Source: Verrucomicrobiota bacterium
Lineage (GTDB): Bacteria; Verrucomicrobiota; Kiritimatiellia; CAIQIC01
DNA length: 64,000 nucleotides
Reading direction: 5' to 3'
NCBI GenBank assembly: GCA_004321905.1
Contig: SCQF01000001.1
Location: 25,404-89,403 of the forward strand
This document shows positions 9,544 through 19,012 of the stretch, piece after piece. The position numbers were made by a program, and so were the translations under genes. The first letter of the stretch is position 1. Each line of letters begins with the position of its first letter. The notes under the pieces were generated by a model, which was given only the letters and a program-made list of their open reading frames with translations, was not told the origin of the DNA and ran no database searches.

Positions 9544-10746
9544 ATGCTGAAGCGTATGGATGCTGCGTGCGAACAGATGCCTTCGGCGATATGGGCGCGG
9601 CGATTATTGCTGGCCGCGGTGGGCGCGATCACGTTTTCCATCGCGCTCGGCCAGTTTTTTCTGGTGCTGGCGTGCGTACCGCTGGCAATGTGGCTGATCC
9701 GCACGCCGCAGCGCCCGGCGTTGCCAGCGCTGCTCGTGCCGATGCTGCTGTTCATCGCCATCGCGTGGGCCACCATCGGCTACAACACCCTCCGACTGGA
9801 TTTGAGCCGCATCGGTAAACTCTTTTGGTTTATTTCGTTACCCGCCGCCGCGTGGTTGCTCCACGATACGCGCCGCACGTTCCATCTGCTCTGGGCCCTT
9901 GCGCTCGGGTGTGGTGTGCTCGCCATCAAAACGTTGATCGCCGTACCGCTGGGCGCGTGGAAGCTGCTGCGCGAAACGCCAGACTACGCGCAGAATTTCA
10001 TCCACGCGCTGACGCTCAAAGGCTCGATGCCGGATGGCCAGATGCTGATGCTGGGTTTGGTTGTTACGCTTGGCTTGCTGCTGATTTGCCGGGCCGAACG
10101 GCAACCGACTAACATCGTCAGCGTACTTCTGCTGCTACAAATCGCGGCGTTCATCCTCAACCTCAAGCGCGGCTCGTGGATTGTCGCACTGCTGCTGCTG
10201 GTGATCTTCGTCCTGATGAAACTGACGTGGAAGCACACACTGCTCATTCTGTTGGTGGTCGCCGGAGCGCTGTGTCTGCCGCCGGTCCAGTCGCGGCTGC
10301 TGGCGCTGGAGCGTGACTTCGATCCCGCCGCCGGTGGGCGCGCGACGATGTGGCTGCGCATCGCGCCGGCGCTAATCAAGGAGCACCCGCTCGGCATCGG
10401 CTACGGCCAACTGACCAACGAAAAAATGCAGGCGATTTTCCCCGACGTCGAACGCGACCGAAATCACCTCCACAACAACATCCTGCAAGTGCTCGTCGAG
10501 ACCGGGTGGCCGGGCTTGGCCGCGTATCTGCTCTGGATGGGCTGGGCGCTGGTGGCGGCGGCGCAGCGATGGCGCGTGGCGCAGGCGGAATCAGAATCGG
10601 CGGCGATTGCCGCGCTGGTATTGCTGTTGATGTTGATCGGGCTGCTTGCAAATGGTGTCGTCGAGTATAACTTTGGCACGTCGCGGTTGATGATCGTCGC
10701 GGGCGTCATCATGGGGGCTTGGCCGCGACGATGTGCGCCGGCCTGA
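9544..10746 (+). CDS. O-antigen ligase/polymerase family membrane protein
   Basis: Multi-TM; Wzy_C-like motif AGGRATMWLRIAPALIKEHPLGIGYG ... HLHNNILQVLVETGWPGLAAYL. Confidence 0.82.
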   Translation: MLKRMDAACEQMPSAIWARRLLLAAVGAITFSIALGQFFLVLACVPLAMWLIRTPQRPALPALLVPMLLFIAIAWATIGYNTLRLDLSRIGKLFWFISLPAAAWLLHDTRRTFHLLWALALGCGVLAIKTLIAVPLGAWKLLRETPDYAQNFIHALTLKGSMPDGQMLMLGLVVTLGLLLICRAERQPTNIVSVLLLLQIAAFILNLKRGSWIVALLLLVIFVLMKLTWKHTLLILLVVAGALCLPPVQSRLLALERDFDPAAGGRATMWLRIAPALIKEHPLGIGYGQLTNEKMQAIFPDVERDRNHLHNNILQVLVETGWPGLAAYLLWMGWALVAAAQRWRVAQAESESAAIAALVLLLMLIGLLANGVVEYNFGTSRLMIVAGVIMGAWPRRCAPA

Positions 10747-10748
10747 TT

Positions 10749-10795
10749 TTCCAGGGCTTGGCAAAAGGAAACGCACGGTTTTCCAGGCCTTGGAA
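10749..10795. repeat. Paired palindromes, 32-bp phasing
   Basis: TTCCAGGGCTTGGCA, TTCCAGGCCTTGGAA. Confidence 0.92.
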
Positions 10796-10815
10796 ACGTG
10801 AAAGGAGCGGAAGCG

Positions 10816-11394
10816 ATGCAACGAGTTTTGGTGCCGCTGGCCGATGGCGTAGAGGAAATGGAAGCCACGATTGTCGTGGATATGTTGCGCCGCGTGCCGT
10901 GGCACGTGCTGACGGCGGGCCTCAAACCGGGCGTCGTGACGGCCGCGCGCGGAACGCGCTTGATGCCGGACAACGTCTGGGACAAAATTGATCCGGGCCT
11001 GTTCGATATGATCGTGATTCCGGGTGGCGCACGTGGTGTTGAAGCGTTGCGGCGCGATCCGCGCGTGGTGGACGCCGTACGCGCGCACGCCGGGCGCGGT
11101 AAGCTGACCGCCGCGGTTTGCGCCGGGCCGTTGGTGCTGCAAGACGCGGGGCTTCTTGTGGGGCGCCGCGCAACGTGCCATCCGGGCCAAGTCGCTGACT
11201 TTACGCAAGCGCAGCGGCTTGATGAACCAGTGGTGGTGGATGGCAACGTGGTGACGAGTCAAGGTGCGGGCACGACGTTCGCTTTCGCGCTGACGCTTGT
11301 GGCGTTGGTGGAAGGCGAGGACAAGGCGCGGGAATTGGCGCAGGCGATCGTGCTCGCGCCGGAGGAGCTCGGGCGTTTGGGTCGCAAAAAGTAA
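10816..11394 (+). CDS. DJ-1/PfpI family protein
   Basis: MQRVLVPLADGVEEMEATIVVDMLRR ... AAVCAGPLVL ... TSQGAGTTFAFAL. Confidence 0.88.
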   Translation: MQRVLVPLADGVEEMEATIVVDMLRRVPWHVLTAGLKPGVVTAARGTRLMPDNVWDKIDPGLFDMIVIPGGARGVEALRRDPRVVDAVRAHAGRGKLTAAVCAGPLVLQDAGLLVGRRATCHPGQVADFTQAQRLDEPVVVDGNVVTSQGAGTTFAFALTLVALVEGEDKARELAQAIVLAPEELGRLGRKK

Positions 11395-11494
11395 AAAAAC
11401 GCTTGTGTTTTCAGGGCTGCGGTGCAACCATGCGGCCGCTGTTTGGGAACGAATGTGGTTAGATGGCAACAAAAACAAGCAGGAGGATACTGAT

Positions 11495-11773
11495 ATGGCA
11501 ATGACGAAGTCGCAAGTGCAGGCCGCGTTGGCCGGCAAGTTGGGTGTCTCGAAGAAGCAAGTCGGCCTGTTCTTTGAAGAGCTGGCCAAGCTGGCCTACA
11601 AGGAAGCGAAGAACGCTTTCGTGTTGCCCGGCCTCGGCAAGCTGGTGCTCGTGCAGCGCGCGGCGCGTATTGGCCGCAACCCTGCGACGGGCGAACAGAT
11701 CCAGATACCGGCGAAGAAGGTCGTCAAGTTCCGCGTGGCGAAGGCCGCGAAGGACGCGATCCTCAAAAAATAA
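11495..11773 (+). CDS. HU/IHF-family DNA-binding protein
   Basis: MAMTKSQVQAALAGKLGVSKKQVGLFFEELAKLAYKEAKNAFVLPGLGKLVLVQRAARIGRNPATGEQIQIPAKKVVKFR. Confidence 0.9.
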   Translation: MAMTKSQVQAALAGKLGVSKKQVGLFFEELAKLAYKEAKNAFVLPGLGKLVLVQRAARIGRNPATGEQIQIPAKKVVKFRVAKAAKDAILKK

Positions 11774-11794
11774 TTCCGAGTTTCTTCGGAAATT

Positions 11795-11834
11795 AGAGAA
11801 AAGAGACGGCGCAAACCGTCTCTTTTCTTTTTTT
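11795..11834 (+). terminator. Rho-independent terminator of HU gene
   Basis: AAAAGAGACGG-CGCAAA-CCGTCTCTTTTCTTTTTTT. Confidence 0.88.
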
Positions 11835-11879
11835 CCAAGGCTTGGAAAAACGGACGGTTCAGTTTTCCAAGGCTTGGAA
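11833..11879. repeat. Paired palindromes, 32-bp phasing
   Basis: TTCCAAGGCTTGGAA twice (11833, 11865). Confidence 0.96.
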
Positions 11880-12920
11880 AACGCCGAAAATCAGCTCCGG
11901 GTGTACGTCCAAACGCGGAATTTTTTCCGCGTCCGGCGCGAGCGGTAGTTGGCGGCACGCGGCGGCGGCGATCATTGCGGCGTTGTCGGTGCAAAATTTC
12001 GGCGGCGCGAGCAGCAGCCGCGTACCAGCGCGCTCAGCCATCACCGCCAGCTTTTCGCGCAGGCGCTGGTTGATGGAAACGCCGCCGCCGCAACCGAAAA
12101 ATTTTACATCGTCGCGCTCCAACGCGCGCATACTGCGTTCGATCAGCGCATCGAACACGGCCTCTTGATAACTCGCGGCAGTGTTTTTTAGTTCCGGTTC
12201 GGTCGCTGCAGCAGGGTTGGCTTTGATCTGATAGAGCAGCGCCGTCTTGAGGCCGCTGTAGCTGAAGCACAATTCCGGATCGAGGCCGGCGGCGTGTTCG
12301 GTCGGCTGACCACGCGGGAATTTGATGCGCCGCACGTCGCCGCCCTGCGCGGCGCGTTCGATCAACGGGCCGCCGGGATAACCGAGGCCGAGCAGCTTCG
12401 CGCCTTTGTCGAGCGCCTCGCCGGCGGCGTCATCAAGCGTCTGACCGAGCAAGCGGTAACGGCCCGGCGCTTCGACGCGAATCAATTGTGTGTGGCCGCC
12501 GGAGACGATCAGCGTGATGAACGGCAGCGCGTCCTCGAAACGCGGCGCGGATTCGTCGAGGAACAGCGAGCAGAGATGGCCTTCGAGGTGGTTGACGCCG
12601 AGCAGCGGCACATCGAGCCGCAACGCGAGCGCCTGTGCTGCGGCGATGCCGATGAGCAGCGCGCTGGCGAGGCCGGGGCCGTGGGTCACGGCGATGGCGC
12701 CCAAGTCGCGCCAATCAAGGCCGGCTTCGGTCAGCGCTTGGCGCAACAGACCGGGCAATTCTTCCACATGACAGCGCGAGGCGATCTCCGGGACGACGCC
12801 GCCAAAAGGCCGGTGCTTGGCGATTTGCGTAAAAACCAGATTCGCGCGCAGCCGGCGTGGCGTTTCGAGAATGGCGACGGACGTTTCGTCGCAGGAGGTT
12901 TCGATAGCCAGAATGTTCAT
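11859..12920 (-). CDS. tsaD: tRNA threonylcarbamoyladenosine transferase TsaD
   Basis: MNILAIETSCDETSVAILE ... PFGGVVPEIASRCH ... VNHLEGHL; C-terminus (VFQALEN) lies inside a TTCCAA palindrome. Confidence 0.96.
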   Translation of the reverse strand: MNILAIETSCDETSVAILETPRRLRANLVFTQIAKHRPFGGVVPEIASRCHVEELPGLLRQALTEAGLDWRDLGAIAVTHGPGLASALLIGIAAAQALALRLDVPLLGVNHLEGHLCSLFLDESAPRFEDALPFITLIVSGGHTQLIRVEAPGRYRLLGQTLDDAAGEALDKGAKLLGLGYPGGPLIERAAQGGDVRRIKFPRGQPTEHAAGLDPELCFSYSGLKTALLYQIKANPAAATEPELKNTAASYQEAVFDALIERSMRALERDDVKFFGCGGGVSINQRLREKLAVMAERAGTRLLLAPPKFCTDNAAMIAAAACRQLPLAPDAEKIPRLDVHPELIFGVFQALEN

Positions 12921-12939
12921 GCGAGGCCGCGGCTTGGCG

Positions 12940-14250
12940 TCAGGGTTTTTGAGCCGCCAGCTGGGGCTGCGCGCGTTTGCCGTAGGCCAGTACGCCCTTG
13001 AGCGCATCCACGGCGCGGCCAAGTTGCGCGTCGGTGATGGGTTGGGCCAACTCCTCATCCTCGGCGGCTGGCGCATTTTTGGGGCGCTGTCGTTGTAGCC
13101 AGAGTTTATGCCAATCCTCCGGCGCCATTGGCACGACGACGTCCGGCTCAATGCCGTGCTCGTGAATCAAGCGGTGGCTGGGCGTGTAATATTTCGCCGT
13201 GGTCAACCGCAGCGCCGAACCATCGTCGAGCGGAATCACGCTCTGTACCGAACCTTTGCCGAAGGTTTTCTCGCCCACAAGGAAAGCGCGATGCTGATCC
13301 TGCAAGGCGCCGGCGACGATTTCCGACGCGCTCGCGCTGCCGCCATTGACGAGGATTGCAATCGGCTGATCGAGGTAGTGCACACGGCCACCGGCCTTCT
13401 CCACCATTTTCTGTTTTTCCGTACGGCCCACCGTGGCGACAATCAGGTCGCCTTTGCGCAAAAACTTCTGGCTCACGTCCACCGCTGCGACGAGCAGCCC
13501 GCCGGGGTTGTTGCGCAAGTCCAGCACCAGCGCCCGCAGCCCTTGTTTGTTCAAGCCGTCCAATGCCGTCTGTAAATCATCCGCCGTACGTTCACTGAAC
13601 GTGAGAATACGCACATAACCGATGCCGTCCTCCAGCATCTGCGCGTCTTTGATGCTGGGCACATTGATTTCGGCGCGGATCAACTCCAGCATCCGCAGCG
13701 TCTGCGTCTTGGGCCGTAAAATGCGGATGGTCACTTTGGTGCCCGGCGGGCCGCGCATCTTCTTGACCACCTCGTCCAGCGCCAGGCCTTCGGTCGTCTT
13801 GCCATCCACCTCGATGATTTTATCGCCCGGCAAAATGCCCGCGCGGAAGCCCGGCGTATCCTCCATCGGCGCGATCACGGTCGGCAGCCCATCTTTCAAC
13901 CCGATGACGACGCCCAGCCCGCCGAACTGCCCGCTGGTATCGTCCTTCATGTCCTGATAGGTCGCGGGGTCCATGAATTGGCTGTGCGGATCGAGCGACT
14001 GCAACATTCCGCGCATCGCGCCGTAGATCAGGTTGGTATAGGCGACCTTGTTGGTGTCCACATACAGCTCGCGCACCTGCTCAAGCACCTTGGTGAACAG
14101 CGCCATCTTTTCGTAAGCCGCCTCGCGGTCGCTGCCTTTGGTGGTTTCGCGCGCATGGAGCCGCGCGGCGACGGCCAGATTGACCGCCAGCGCCACCACC
14201 AGCAAGACCCAACCTACGCCGCGTCCGAGCTTGTTCAGTTGCATCGTCAC
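12940..14250 (-). CDS. S41 family C-terminal processing peptidase
   Basis: GGLGVVIGLKDGLPTVIAPMEDTPGFRAGILPGDKIIEVDG ... VLVNGGSASASEIVAGALQD. Confidence 0.94.
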   Translation of the reverse strand: MTMQLNKLGRGVGWVLLVVALAVNLAVAARLHARETTKGSDREAAYEKMALFTKVLEQVRELYVDTNKVAYTNLIYGAMRGMLQSLDPHSQFMDPATYQDMKDDTSGQFGGLGVVIGLKDGLPTVIAPMEDTPGFRAGILPGDKIIEVDGKTTEGLALDEVVKKMRGPPGTKVTIRILRPKTQTLRMLELIRAEINVPSIKDAQMLEDGIGYVRILTFSERTADDLQTALDGLNKQGLRALVLDLRNNPGGLLVAAVDVSQKFLRKGDLIVATVGRTEKQKMVEKAGGRVHYLDQPIAILVNGGSASASEIVAGALQDQHRAFLVGEKTFGKGSVQSVIPLDDGSALRLTTAKYYTPSHRLIHEHGIEPDVVVPMAPEDWHKLWLQRQRPKNAPAAEDEELAQPITDAQLGRAVDALKGVLAYGKRAQPQLAAQKP

Positions 14251-14355
14251 TTCTCCCGCGCCCGCTACCGGCGCGAGGCGGTCTTATAGCCCATCCGCTC
14301 CGACAACGCAACCGAAGCGGCGTTCGCGTAGACGGAAAGTGCTGGTTGGCAAAAC

Positions 14356-14544
14356 TTATTCCAAGTCCGCTGGATCAAATAATCTGGCACCGTGATAAAT
14401 CGCCAGAATTTCAACGACGTCTTTTTTAAAGCGATAAACAATCCGGTAGTTCCCCAAAATAATTTCGCGGAGGGCGACTTTGTTGAATTCTACAATGACT
14501 TCCACGTCGTCAGCCGCTTGCAGCGTCCATCTTATTTCAGCCAT
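14356..14544 (-). pseudogene. RelE/ParE-family toxin with apparent internal deletion
   Basis: MAEIRWTLQAADDVEVIVEFNKVALREIILGNYRIVYRFKKDVVEILAIYHGARLF: N- and C-terminal ParE signatures joined without the usual helical middle. Confidence 0.6.
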
Positions 14545-14597
14545 TTTCGCATCCTTTCCTTCACGTGGTCGTGAGGAATGGTTTTGCTGTATCGTAT

Positions 14598-14644
14598 TTC
14601 CAAGCCTTGGAAAAGGAGACGATCTGATTCCCCAAGGCTTGGAA
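14598..14644. repeat. Paired palindromes, 32-bp phasing
   Basis: TTCCAAGCCTTGGAA, CCCCAAGGCTTGGAA. Confidence 0.93.
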
Positions 14645-14665
14645 ATATTTGAAAATAACTCCGTG

Positions 14666-14723
14666 AAGGTGGCGCGCGTTCACCGAACGCGCTTGAACGC
14701 GTCGAGGCGACGCGTTCCACCTT
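14666..14723. repeat. 58-bp hairpin-rich repeat element (family B), copy 1
   Basis: Reverse complement matches 42747..42804 with about 5 differences; ends AAGGTGG/CCACCTT. Confidence 0.75.
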
Positions 14724-14782
14724 TTAGAGGCCCGCCACTCACTTGCGTCTAGGCCCCAATTTGGCTATGGTGCGCGTGCGCC

Positions 14783-17116
14783 ATGGACAAACCCCCATTT
14801 GAATTACCGGGTTACGAGCTGTTGGAGACGCTGGGCGAAGGCGGCATGGCCGTCGTCTGGAAAGCCCGCCAACGCTCGCTTGACCGGTTGGTGGCGATCA
14901 AAATTCTGATGCCGCAATGGCGCCAGGATGCCGACGCCATGGCTCGCTTTCGCAAAGAGGCGCTGGCCGCCGCCCGGCTCAAGCATAGCGGGATCATCCA
15001 AGTGTTCGACGCCGGCGAGACGGTGGATGCGGTCTATTTCGTGATGGAGTATGTCGCGGGCTATACCATCGGCGAGCGCATTCGCAAGCACGGCCCATTG
15101 GACGAAGAAACGGCGCTGGACATCACGTTGGGCGTCGCTGCCGCGCTGAGCTACGCGTGGCAAAGCGCGCAGATGATTCACTGCGACATCAAGCCCGACA
15201 ACATCATGATTGACCACGACGGCACCGTGAAGATTGCCGATCTGGGGCTGGCGCGGGCGCTCGGGCCGACGGGCACCACCGGGGCGGATGAATACATCGT
15301 CGGCACGCCCAACTATCTCTCGCCGGAGCAGGCGCGCGGCGAGGCCGATCTCGATTGCGGCACCGATGTCTATGCGCTGGGGGCGACGCTCTATCACATG
15401 GTCACCGGGCGCCTGCCGTTTGGCGATACGCCCGGCACCATGCCGCTGGAGCGGCAGCAGACGGATTTTCTGCTCGACCCGCTGGACCTCAGTCCGAACC
15501 TTTCGCCGGTGCTGGGCGCACTCATCGAACGCATGATGGTCAAAGATCGGCAACTTCGGCCCGCCACATGGCGGCAAGTTATCGGCGACGTACAAGAGGT
15601 GCGCGAGGGGTACCTGCCCGCAGGCGATCTGCCGCCGGCTGGTGCGAGTACCGTTTTGCGTAGCGCGTGGCGTACGGAGAATCCTGGCAGACATCGGCCG
15701 CCGCCCCATGTGCCCAAGAAAGCGCTCCTCACTATTTCTCCGGCAGCGCAGTTGCACCCGGCCGTTGCACGGCCCACGCAGCCGACCTCGACCCGCGCGC
15801 GCCACCGCCGTAACTGGTCGGTGGTGATCGGTCAGGTCGTTATCATCGCCGCACTGGTTGTCACGGGGTATGCGGCGCTCTATCTCTATCTAAATCTCAG
15901 CGGCAAGCTGTCGGTTTACCGCGAGTTGCCGCCGCCCAAAACCGGTGAAATTGGTAAGCGTGAAGGGTCGGCCCCCAAAGCGCCCGTGACCCATCCGGTG
16001 GTCGCGTCAGTGCCGCAGGTCAGCCCCGCGCCCACCACCACGGTGGTTGTTGCGACCCCGCCGCCGGAACCGGTTGTAGCCGTCACCGACGTGGCACCCG
16101 CAGAGACGAATGCACCGCCGCCACCGGTGGTCGTCCCGCCTCCCGCCAATGTTGAGGCCAAGGTGAAGCCCAACGGCAACCACCATTCGGCGCTTTATCG
16201 GCGGGCGGCGCGTTTTTATAATTATGCGCTCGATCTGCATCGCGCGTATGCCGACCGCACCAACTTGCGGGTTGTGCAACGCGTCGAAGCCGCTTGCCGG
16301 CAGGCCACCGCCGACTTCAACGCTTGCCGTGAGGCGCAGACCGACAAAGCATCCGTGGATCAACTCGTGCAGCAGTGTTATCAAGTGCTCGCCGATACAC
16401 GGCTCACGGCCAAGACCGCGAATGCGACCGGTCCCGCCGCATCGGCGCTTCCGCCGCTGCCCAGCATGGACTTGCCAGACGAAGCCGCCGCGCCCGACAA
16501 CCTGCAACCCGCACTGGCCGCGGCCTGGAAAACAAAACCGGCGAAGCGTGCGGCCGTACAAGACGAGTTCCGCGACTTGTTCAGCCTTTGTCCGCCCGCC
16601 CGCGCCATCGGCACGCAAAATTTGCTGCTTTATGATCGCATCGCCTACGGGATGTCCGCCGCGGATGCGGCGCGACTGTTCGGCGCCACTAGCGGCGCGA
16701 TGCAGACGCTGGCCAGTCCGCTTTTCCCCGCTGGTCACTACTTTCTACACGACGTTGTCATCACACCCGTTGATGGTTTCAATCACCTGTTGCTGATCGT
16801 GGACCACGCCGACCGCATCGTGGCGGTGCAATTGGTGACCGATCAGCCTACCGACGGCGAGTTGCGCCTGCCGCCGACGCTGTTCCAAGCGCAGGGTAAA
16901 TGCTACGACTTCATCCGCGTGCTCTCCAAACCCAAAACGGCGTGGCAGATTGCCTACCGCGTCGCGCTTGTCGGCAAACTGGCGCGACTCGATTGCGAAC
17001 TGGCCTCCGACAACTCCGCTGCGCCATTGGGCTTGGGCGCGCCGCGCGCGCGCAGTTACCTCTATCTGCCGCAAACGCTCGCCGCGCAGATGTTGGAACG
17101 CGCGGAAGCACCCTGA
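14783..17116 (+). CDS. Ser/Thr protein kinase with TM segment and C-terminal extracytoplasmic region
   Basis: YELLETLGEGGMAVVWKARQ ... VAIKIL ... IHCDIKPDNIMID ... KIADLGLA ... GTPNYLSPEQ. Confidence 0.93.
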   Translation: MDKPPFELPGYELLETLGEGGMAVVWKARQRSLDRLVAIKILMPQWRQDADAMARFRKEALAAARLKHSGIIQVFDAGETVDAVYFVMEYVAGYTIGERIRKHGPLDEETALDITLGVAAALSYAWQSAQMIHCDIKPDNIMIDHDGTVKIADLGLARALGPTGTTGADEYIVGTPNYLSPEQARGEADLDCGTDVYALGATLYHMVTGRLPFGDTPGTMPLERQQTDFLLDPLDLSPNLSPVLGALIERMMVKDRQLRPATWRQVIGDVQEVREGYLPAGDLPPAGASTVLRSAWRTENPGRHRPPPHVPKKALLTISPAAQLHPAVARPTQPTSTRARHRRNWSVVIGQVVIIAALVVTGYAALYLYLNLSGKLSVYRELPPPKTGEIGKREGSAPKAPVTHPVVASVPQVSPAPTTTVVVATPPPEPVVAVTDVAPAETNAPPPPVVVPPPANVEAKVKPNGNHHSALYRRAARFYNYALDLHRAYADRTNLRVVQRVEAACRQATADFNACREAQTDKASVDQLVQQCYQVLADTRLTAKTANATGPAASALPPLPSMDLPDEAAAPDNLQPALAAAWKTKPAKRAAVQDEFRDLFSLCPPARAIGTQNLLLYDRIAYGMSAADAARLFGATSGAMQTLASPLFPAGHYFLHDVVITPVDGFNHLLLIVDHADRIVAVQLVTDQPTDGELRLPPTLFQAQGKCYDFIRVLSKPKTAWQIAYRVALVGKLARLDCELASDNSAAPLGLGAPRARSYLYLPQTLAAQMLERAEAP

Positions 17117-17118
17117 TT

Positions 17119-17165
17119 TTCCAGAGCTTGGAAAATCGGCAGCGGTGTTTTTTCAAGGCTTGGAA
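17119..17165. repeat. Paired palindromes, 32-bp phasing
   Basis: TTCCAGAGCTTGGAA, TTTCAAGGCTTGGAA. Confidence 0.93.
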
Positions 17166-17167
17166 AC

Positions 17168-17620
17168 TTAGCGAATCCTCACGCGCACCTGCAGCCGCTT
17201 GACGCCCCAGCGCTGCGCTTCCTTGTGCGTGGAAAAAAATAAATCGAGCCGCCGCCCGCGAATGTCGCCGCCCGTGTCTTCCACGCTGCCGTAGCCGTAG
17301 CCCGGCACATAAAGTTGAGTGCCGAGCGGCACCACCGTCGGATCGGCCGCGATGGTGCCGGCGCGTGCCTGCCGGCCGCTGGCGGTAATACCCACAACTT
17401 TGGTCCGACCGGCGTGTGGCCCGCTGGCGATCACGGGTCGGCCGTACCACGTTCGTCGCCAGTTGCAGCATTCGCCACACGGGCAGTAGCCGGTGACGAC
17501 CATCGTCAGCGTTTTCCAGCGCGCGTCGTTGGGCGCGGGCGCCGTGCCGCGCCGCCCGCCGGTCGTTGCGCAACCCGCGAGCAACACCGTACTCAAAATG
17601 AAAATCGCTGCACGTTTCAC
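17168..17620 (-). CDS. 3D (Asp-Asp-Asp) domain lipoprotein
   Basis: Lipobox VLLAGC; VTGYCPCGECCN...GRTKVVGITASGRQARAGTIAADPTVVPLGTQLYVPGYGYGSVEDTGGDIRGRRLDLFF; start codon (GTG) tentative. Confidence 0.85.
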   Translation of the reverse strand: MKRAAIFILSTVLLAGCATTGGRRGTAPAPNDARWKTLTMVVTGYCPCGECCNWRRTWYGRPVIASGPHAGRTKVVGITASGRQARAGTIAADPTVVPLGTQLYVPGYGYGSVEDTGGDIRGRRLDLFFSTHKEAQRWGVKRLQVRVRIR

Positions 17621-17692
17621 AGCGTCACTTTGCGCGCGGCGCGCGGCTTCGTCAATCTTCCCTTCCGGCGCCGCGCCGGTTAGACTGCCGCC

Positions 17693-19006
17693 ATGACCAA
17701 TGCCAACACGCAACCGGAACGCGCCAACACGCGCGGCGTCGCCGCCAAAATCCTCGCCACGTGGCTGGAGCGCGACGAATTTCCCGACCGCGCGCTCGAC
17801 ACCGTCACCACCGACCGTGCCTTTGTGCAGGAACTGGTCTTCGGTGTCGTCCGGCAACGTCGCGCGCTGGAATGGGTTTTCCACAAGCTCGCGCAACGCG
17901 AACCGGGCCGCCCGTTGTTCGCGCTCACGCTCGTCGGCCTCTATCAACTGCTCTGGCTCGACGACGTGGCGCCCTTCGCCGCCGTCCACGAAACCGTCGA
18001 AGCCGCGAAGGAACTCGCCGGCACACGCGCCGCGAATTTTCTTAACGCCGTCCTGCGCCGCGCCCAACGCGAGACTGCGGCGCTCGCCAACGAGCTGAAA
18101 AAACTTCCACCCGCGCTACGCTTGTCGCATCCCGACGTGTTGTTCGAGCGCTGGACGCAGCATTACGGCAAAGAAAAGGCGTGCGCGATTTGCAAGTGGG
18201 ACAACCAGCCGGCGGAGACTGTGCTGCGTCTCAACATCGGCACGCCGGAACAGTTCAGCGCCGCGCTCACGCAAGCCGGCATCGCCGCGCAACCGCTGGC
18301 CGCACTCGGGCACAATTTTTTTGTGCTGCCGCGCGGCGTACGCGTGACAGATGTCCCCGGCTATCGCGAAGGTTGGTTTGCGGTACAAGACCCCGCGACG
18401 TCGCTCGCCGTGGATTTGCTCGCGCCGCAGCCCGGCGAAAATATTCTCGACGCCTGCGCCGCGCCCGGCGGCAAGGCGCTCGATATCGCCGCCCGTTTGC
18501 AGGGCAATGGTTGCGTCGTCGCGATGGAACGGCACGCCGACCGCATGGCGCGGCTGCGCGAAAACGTGGAGCGTGCGGGTGGTGGGTTGATCCGCGTCGT
18601 ACAGGGCGACGCCGCCGCGCCGGAACCGGCGCGCCAAGCGTTGCTCGCCGCCGGCCACGGCGAACTCTTCGATGGATTGCTGCTTGATGTGCCGTGCTCG
18701 AACACCGGCGTGTTGCGGCGCCGACCCGACGCGCGCTGGCGGTTCAGCGCCGCGCGGCTGGGCAAATTGACCGCGGCGCAACTACGGATTTTGCACGGCG
18801 CGTCGGCGCTCGTGCGGCCCGGCGGACGCTTCGTCTATTCCACGTGCAGCATCGAACCGGAGGAAAACGAGCAACTCATCAAGCGCTGGCTCGCCGATCA
18901 TTATGAATTCCGGTTCATCCGCCAGCGCCTCGTGTTGCCCGGTGCGGAAGGCACCGATGGCGCGTTTGCCGCGCTTATCGAGCGTGCCGCCGCGCTGGAG
19001 CCGTGA
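17693..19006 (+). CDS. rsmB: 16S rRNA (cytosine-C5)-methyltransferase RsmB
   Basis: NusB-like N-terminus; NILDACAAPGGKALDIAARLQG ... LLDVPCSNTGVLRRRPDARWRF ... YSTCSIEPEENEQ. Confidence 0.94.
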   Translation: MTNANTQPERANTRGVAAKILATWLERDEFPDRALDTVTTDRAFVQELVFGVVRQRRALEWVFHKLAQREPGRPLFALTLVGLYQLLWLDDVAPFAAVHETVEAAKELAGTRAANFLNAVLRRAQRETAALANELKKLPPALRLSHPDVLFERWTQHYGKEKACAICKWDNQPAETVLRLNIGTPEQFSAALTQAGIAAQPLAALGHNFFVLPRGVRVTDVPGYREGWFAVQDPATSLAVDLLAPQPGENILDACAAPGGKALDIAARLQGNGCVVAMERHADRMARLRENVERAGGGLIRVVQGDAAAPEPARQALLAAGHGELFDGLLLDVPCSNTGVLRRRPDARWRFSAARLGKLTAAQLRILHGASALVRPGGRFVYSTCSIEPEENEQLIKRWLADHYEFRFIRQRLVLPGAEGTDGAFAALIERAAALEP

Positions 19007-19012
19007 TAAATT

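Noticed and set aside
11833-11879. TTCCAA palindromes as rho-independent terminators
   Set aside because: Strand-symmetric, transcript ends in A-run not U-run, also found in divergent promoters and within genes; the HU gene already has its own strong terminator just upstream.
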